A stretch of DNA of 64,000 bases from Sulfuricaulis sp049587675 (GTDB lineage: Bacteria > Pseudomonadota > Gammaproteobacteria > Acidiferrobacterales > Sulfurifustaceae): positions 3,154 to 67,153 of the forward strand of contig NZ_JBAVEJ010000057.1 in NCBI RefSeq assembly GCF_049587675.1, written 5' to 3'. Positions 60,374 through 64,000 of the stretch are shown in pieces. Both the position numbers and the translations under genes were made by a program. Below the pieces are notes generated by a model. That model saw only the letters and a program-made list of their open reading frames with translations, had not been told where the DNA came from and made no database searches. Numbering within the stretch: the stretch's first letter is position 1; each line of letters opens with the position of its first letter.

Positions 60374-61282
60374 ATGGGTCACGAGCAGGCGATCATACGC
60401 ACCGCCAAGATACCGGTGCGGCCATCCGAAAATTCCGAATCACGCAGTGGTAAGCCACTGCCATTGGCCGTTTTGCCGATCACGGTGCTGCTGTTGCTCG
60501 CCGTCTGGGCGGTACGGCAAGGCCACTACTACGAACCTGGCGACGATTTCGGTTACTACCTCGGCGTCATCGGTGGCGTGATGATGCTCGTCTTGCTGCT
60601 CTATTCGTTGCGCAAGCACATTCGCTTCATGCGCAACTGGGGACCCACCAAGCACTGGTTCCGGCTGCACATGATTCTGGGCATCGCCGGACCGACCTTG
60701 ATACTTTTCCACTCCACGTTTCGTGTCGGCTCGATAAATGCGACGGTTGCGCTCAGCTGCATGCTGCTCGTGGCCGGCAGCGGCATCATCGGCCGGGTCA
60801 TTTACCGAAAGATCCATCACGGCCTGTACGGTCGCAGCGCCACCCTGCAAGAGGTTCAAACGAACCTCGGCATTATCGGAGGCGACGTAAAATCAAAATT
60901 TCATTTCTCTCCCCGCATCGAGAAACGCCTGAAAGAATACGAGTCCTCCACGCTCGCCGAACACAACGGCGCCTGGTCGAGGATTTGGTCTTTTGTCACC
61001 GTGGGGATGCGCGCTCGCTGGACATACTATACGGTGACCCGCGATCTGCAACGCATCGCGAACACCCATGCCGAGGAGCATGGATGGGACTCCGAAAAAC
61101 TTGAGAAACGCATGGTGGCGGGAAAGACGGCAATCCGGATGTATCTGGATGCCATTATCGACGTGGCACGGTTCAATGCGTATGAACGGTTGTTCTCCCT
61201 GTGGCACATCCTCCATGTTCCGTTTGTGTTCATGCTGATTATCAGTGGGATCGCGCATGTCATTGCTGTACACATGTATTAA
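60374..61282 (+). CDS. Four-histidine (probably dihaem) b-type membrane cytochrome
   Basis: 302 residues from ATG 60374 (GGGGAG site). Four to five hydrophobic helices at about 30-50, 58-80, 97-115, 122-142 and 277-298. Two helices carry His pairs spaced H-x13-H: His99/His113 and His281/His295. That is the spacing of bis-His dihaem b cytochromes, in which four histidines on two helices hold two haems across the membrane. I do not recognise a named family. It lies 20 bases before a 24-haem cytochrome gene, so it probably passes electrons between the quinone or flavoprotein side and the periplasmic cytochromes. Confidence 0.7.
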   Translation: MGHEQAIIRTAKIPVRPSENSESRSGKPLPLAVLPITVLLLLAVWAVRQGHYYEPGDDFGYYLGVIGGVMMLVLLLYSLRKHIRFMRNWGPTKHWFRLHMILGIAGPTLILFHSTFRVGSINATVALSCMLLVAGSGIIGRVIYRKIHHGLYGRSATLQEVQTNLGIIGGDVKSKFHFSPRIEKRLKEYESSTLAEHNGAWSRIWSFVTVGMRARWTYYTVTRDLQRIANTHAEEHGWDSEKLEKRMVAGKTAIRMYLDAIIDVARFNAYERLFSLWHILHVPFVFMLIISGIAHVIAVHMY

Positions 61283-61302
61283 CACCATCAGGAACGACGG
61301 GC

Positions 61303-63102
61303 TTGTTACGAACCTTCATCACATGGCTCACGATCGCCTATTCTCTCGTCTTCCTGCCAGCGTCCTCTCGTGCCGAATCCCTCGAGAGCGTGCTAATGCC
61401 GGGCAAGGTCATTGAAGGCCATGCGAACGTCGAGACTGACTGCAAGAGCTGCCACGCGCGTTTCAAGAAATCCGCTCAGAATACCCTGTGTCTGGACTGT
61501 CACAAGGACGTGGCCAAGGATGTTGCCCAGAAACAGGGCTATCACGGCCGGCTTACGGAGCAGGAATGCCGGGTGTGCCACACCGAACACAAGGGGCGCA
61601 CGATGAACATCGCGCCGCTGGACGAAAAATCATTCGACCATAAGCTCACCGACTTCATGCTAAAGGGCGGGCATGCGAGCGCGAAAGTTTCGTGCCGCGA
61701 TTGCCACAAGCCGAAGGTCAAGTTCCGCGATGCGCCGTCGGACTGCTTTGCGTGCCACAAGAAGGACGACAAGCACAAAGGCAGCCTGGGCACCCAGTGC
61801 GCCGACTGCCACCAGGAAAGCGACTGGAAGAAAACCCTCTTCGATCACAGCAAGACGAAATTCCCGCTCACCGGAAAACACCGGGATGTCATCTGCAAAG
61901 ACTGTCACACTGATCCCAAGTTCAAGGGCGCACCAGCGGCGTGCGTCGCCTGTCACAAGAAAAATGATGAGCACCAAGGCAAGTTCGGCGCCAAGTGCGA
62001 GAGCTGCCACAACGACAGGGAGTGGAAGATGATCACCTTCAACCACGACAAGGATACGAAATACCCCTTGCGTGGGAAACACAGCCTGGCGAAGTGCACG
62101 CTTTGTCACACCGGCTTCTTATATAAGGAAAAGCTCAGGAACGTTTGCGTGGCCTGTCACAAGCCAGACGACGACAAGAAAGGCCATAAGGGGCGATTCG
62201 GCGAAAAGTGCGAGTCCTGTCATACCGAAAAGGATTGGTCCATCACCACTTTTAATCATGACCGCGACACGAAATACGTGCTGCGTGGCAAACACATCAC
62301 GGCCAAGTGTGAATCCTGCCATACCGGCATCCTGTACGTGGAAAAACTCAAGAAGACGTGCGTCGCCTGCCATAAGAAAGATGACGACCGCAATGGACAC
62401 AAGGGTAAATTCGGTGAGAAATGCGAATCCTGTCACGTCGAGAAAAGCTGGAAGACCACTGCTTTCAACCACGACCGGGATACCAAATACCCCCTGCGCG
62501 GCAAACATGCCGACACCAAGTGTGAATCCTGTCACACCAGCCCGCTGTTTAAGGACAAGTTGTCGACTACTTGCATCGCCTGCCACGAGAAGCACGACAA
62601 ACACAAAGGCCAGGAAGGTCAGAAATGCGAGTCCTGCCACAACGAGCGTGATTGGAAAACCAGCAAGATCGATCACGGCCTGACCCGCTTCCCGCTGCTC
62701 GGCAAGCATGCCAAGGTCGATTGCAAGAAGTGTCACATGACGCCCGCCTTCAAGGACGCGGGCATTGCCTGCGTCGCCTGTCATGAGAAAGACGACAAGC
62801 ACAAATACAAGCTAGGACCGCGTTGCGAAACCTGCCACAACGCCCTGTCGTGGAAGGACTGGCGCTTTGATCACAACACACAAACCTCATACAAGCTCGA
62901 AGGCGGACACGAACGCATCGTCTGCGAAGCCTGCCATAAGAAACCCATGCCAAGAAAAGTGACGCTGAGCAACACTTGCAGCAGCTGTCACGAGGCTGAT
63001 GACGTACACAATGGTGGCTTCGGTAAATTTTGCGAACGATGCCATGTAACCAGTTCATTCAAGGAAATTCGCGCGGGAGTCGGTGGTGCGGCAGTTCATT
63101 AA
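61303..63102 (+). CDS. 24-haem c-type cytochrome
   Basis: 599 residues from TTG 61303, the start that gives a clean signal peptide (LLRTFITWLTIAYSLVFLPASSRAES). I count 24 CXXCH motifs. After three N-terminal ones, seven tandem repeats of about 65-70 residues (from 61633 to about 63085) each carry three CXXCH. Each repeat also has conserved extra histidines in FNHD-like, GKH and HKG segments, which could be the second axial ligands. Repeats 3 to 5 are nearly identical ('DTKYPLRGKH'), pointing to recent internal duplication. It should be a periplasmic or surface electron wire, its haems attached by the ccm system next door. Confidence 0.85.
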   Translation: MLRTFITWLTIAYSLVFLPASSRAESLESVLMPGKVIEGHANVETDCKSCHARFKKSAQNTLCLDCHKDVAKDVAQKQGYHGRLTEQECRVCHTEHKGRTMNIAPLDEKSFDHKLTDFMLKGGHASAKVSCRDCHKPKVKFRDAPSDCFACHKKDDKHKGSLGTQCADCHQESDWKKTLFDHSKTKFPLTGKHRDVICKDCHTDPKFKGAPAACVACHKKNDEHQGKFGAKCESCHNDREWKMITFNHDKDTKYPLRGKHSLAKCTLCHTGFLYKEKLRNVCVACHKPDDDKKGHKGRFGEKCESCHTEKDWSITTFNHDRDTKYVLRGKHITAKCESCHTGILYVEKLKKTCVACHKKDDDRNGHKGKFGEKCESCHVEKSWKTTAFNHDRDTKYPLRGKHADTKCESCHTSPLFKDKLSTTCIACHEKHDKHKGQEGQKCESCHNERDWKTSKIDHGLTRFPLLGKHAKVDCKKCHMTPAFKDAGIACVACHEKDDKHKYKLGPRCETCHNALSWKDWRFDHNTQTSYKLEGGHERIVCEACHKKPMPRKVTLSNTCSSCHEADDVHNGGFGKFCERCHVTSSFKEIRAGVGGAAVH

Positions 63103-63126
63103 ATTATCTGGATTGAGGACTTGACT

Positions 63127-64000
63127 ATGAAGAACGCTAATTATTTCCACGGATCTTCGTTCTGGGTCGGAACCCTGGCAATCCTGGGCCTATTCTTGCT
63201 CGCATTGCCGAACAGCAACATGCTGGCAGCGCCCGCAAACAGCAAGGTGAGTTTTGACCACCTCAAAACAGGTTTCCCGCTGACCGGGGCGCACGTCACG
63301 GTCCCCTGCGAGACCTGCCACATTCAGGGCACCTTCAAGGGAACACCCAAGAATTGCGTACTCTGTCACACGCAGGGCAGCCGCATTCAGACCACGACCT
63401 TCAAGCCCTCAAATCACATCCCGACGACTCAGGCGTGCCAGCAGTGCCACACATCAACCGCGTCATGGAGTGTCGCCTTTTTCAGTCACACCGGCGTGAT
63501 GGTCGGCCAGTGTAGTCAGTGCCATAACGGCAGTGTCGCGAAGGGCAAGCCGGCGAACCACATTCCCACCAATGCACCATGCGACACCTGTCATCGCACC
63601 ACCACCTGGATGAGCGCGAGTTTCATGCATGTCAGCGTGACTCCGGGCAGTTGTGCCAGTTGCCATATGCCGGGCGGATCGGGCATGGCCAAGCCAAACA
63701 ACCACATTCCGACGACACTCTCGTGCGATGCCTGTCACACTACGGGCGGCACGTTCACGACGTCGCGATTTACTCATTCCGCCACACAAGGTGTAATCGC
63801 CGGTCAGTGCAGCACCTGCCACAACGGCTCTTTCACCCAGTGGAACGCGTTGGGCAAATCGTCCAAACACGTGGCCACCACGGCCTCGTGCGACACCTGC
63901 CACACGGGTTACGCGACGTTCGCCAGTGCAACGTTTAATCATACCGGCGTAAGTCCGGGCAGCTGCGCGACCTGTCACGTCCAGGGCGGTTCGGCCACGG
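63127..64000 (+). CDS. Second multihaem c-type cytochrome (partial)
   Basis: Open to the window end with 291 codons visible; ATG 63127 has GAGGA upstream. Signal peptide 'FWVGTLAILGLFLLALPNSNMLAA', then ten CXXCH motifs so far (CETCH, CVLCH, CQQCH, CSQCH, CDTCH, CASCH, CDACH, CSTCH, CDTCH, CATCH). The repeats read NHIPTT-x2-C-x2-CHT...FxHxGV-x2-G-x-C-x2-CHNG, a two-haem unit of about 45 residues, distinct from the repeats of the preceding gene. It continues the electron-transfer operon. Confidence 0.85.
   Translation, partial: MKNANYFHGSSFWVGTLAILGLFLLALPNSNMLAAPANSKVSFDHLKTGFPLTGAHVTVPCETCHIQGTFKGTPKNCVLCHTQGSRIQTTTFKPSNHIPTTQACQQCHTSTASWSVAFFSHTGVMVGQCSQCHNGSVAKGKPANHIPTNAPCDTCHRTTTWMSASFMHVSVTPGSCASCHMPGGSGMAKPNNHIPTTLSCDACHTTGGTFTTSRFTHSATQGVIAGQCSTCHNGSFTQWNALGKSSKHVATTASCDTCHTGYATFASATFNHTGVSPGSCATCHVQGGSAT

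Overview
The window looks like a chromosomal segment of a GC-rich gammaproteobacterium. Three things suggest this. The housekeeping order rplU-rpmA-obgE-proB / rpsT / murJ-ribF-ileS-lspA-ispH next to a fimT-pilVWXY1E minor-pilin operon resembles the arrangement in Pseudomonas relatives. All essential proteins are gammaproteobacterial in length and motif. The organism also has c-type cytochrome maturation genes beside very heme-rich cytochromes, which hints at a respiratory or lithotrophic life. No species is claimed.

Layout. 1-1.7 kb: rppH and a WD40 lipoprotein. 1.8-4.2 kb: a HAD phosphatase with btuC and btuD. 4.5-6.9 kb: a GGDEF/EAL protein. 7.0-12.4 kb: a small lipoprotein, then a cobalamin riboswitch driving btuB, a TonB-like gene and a PduO-type adenosyltransferase, opposed by btuF and cobC. 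Together these form a B12 uptake and salvage locus without corrin-ring synthesis genes. 12.4-14.0 kb: ampE and ampD. 14.06-15.95 kb: a 1.85 kb islet bounded by a 46-bp direct repeat of the 3' half of tRNA-Thr, carrying a Crp/Fnr regulator and a transposase-like scrap. 16.1-16.5 kb: an Irr-like Fur regulator with an ICE-like box. 16.9-24.0 kb: minor pilins and PilY1. 24-36.4 kb: housekeeping genes. 36.9-40.8 kb: pilS, pilR, a strong sigma-54 promoter, a structured leader and the major pilin pilA.

41-55 kb is the most unusual region. Three tandem, divergent paralogues of a multi-spanning membrane protein with a TPR-like tail and TMTC-type motifs follow pilA directly. After them come a polyprenyl-phosphate-sugar-synthase-like GT2, a methyltransferase, a GT4, a YbhN-type flippase-like protein, a second GT2/methyltransferase pair on the other strand, and an ArnT-like GT-C enzyme. 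I infer a lipid-carrier-based surface glycosylation system, possibly acting on the cysteine-free, Ser/Thr-rich pilin. 55.1-58.7 kb: tRNA-Ala, tRNA-Arg and ccmABCDE-ccmG, with no ccmF or ccmH here.

58.8-64 kb looks like an electron-transfer module. It has a membrane-anchored ferredoxin/FAD/NAD oxidoreductase (interrupted near its end by an in-frame TAA), a divergent four-histidine b-type membrane cytochrome, a 24-heme c-type cytochrome built from seven three-heme repeats, and the start of a second secreted cytochrome with at least ten heme motifs that runs off the window. The ccm genes beside it would supply heme attachment.
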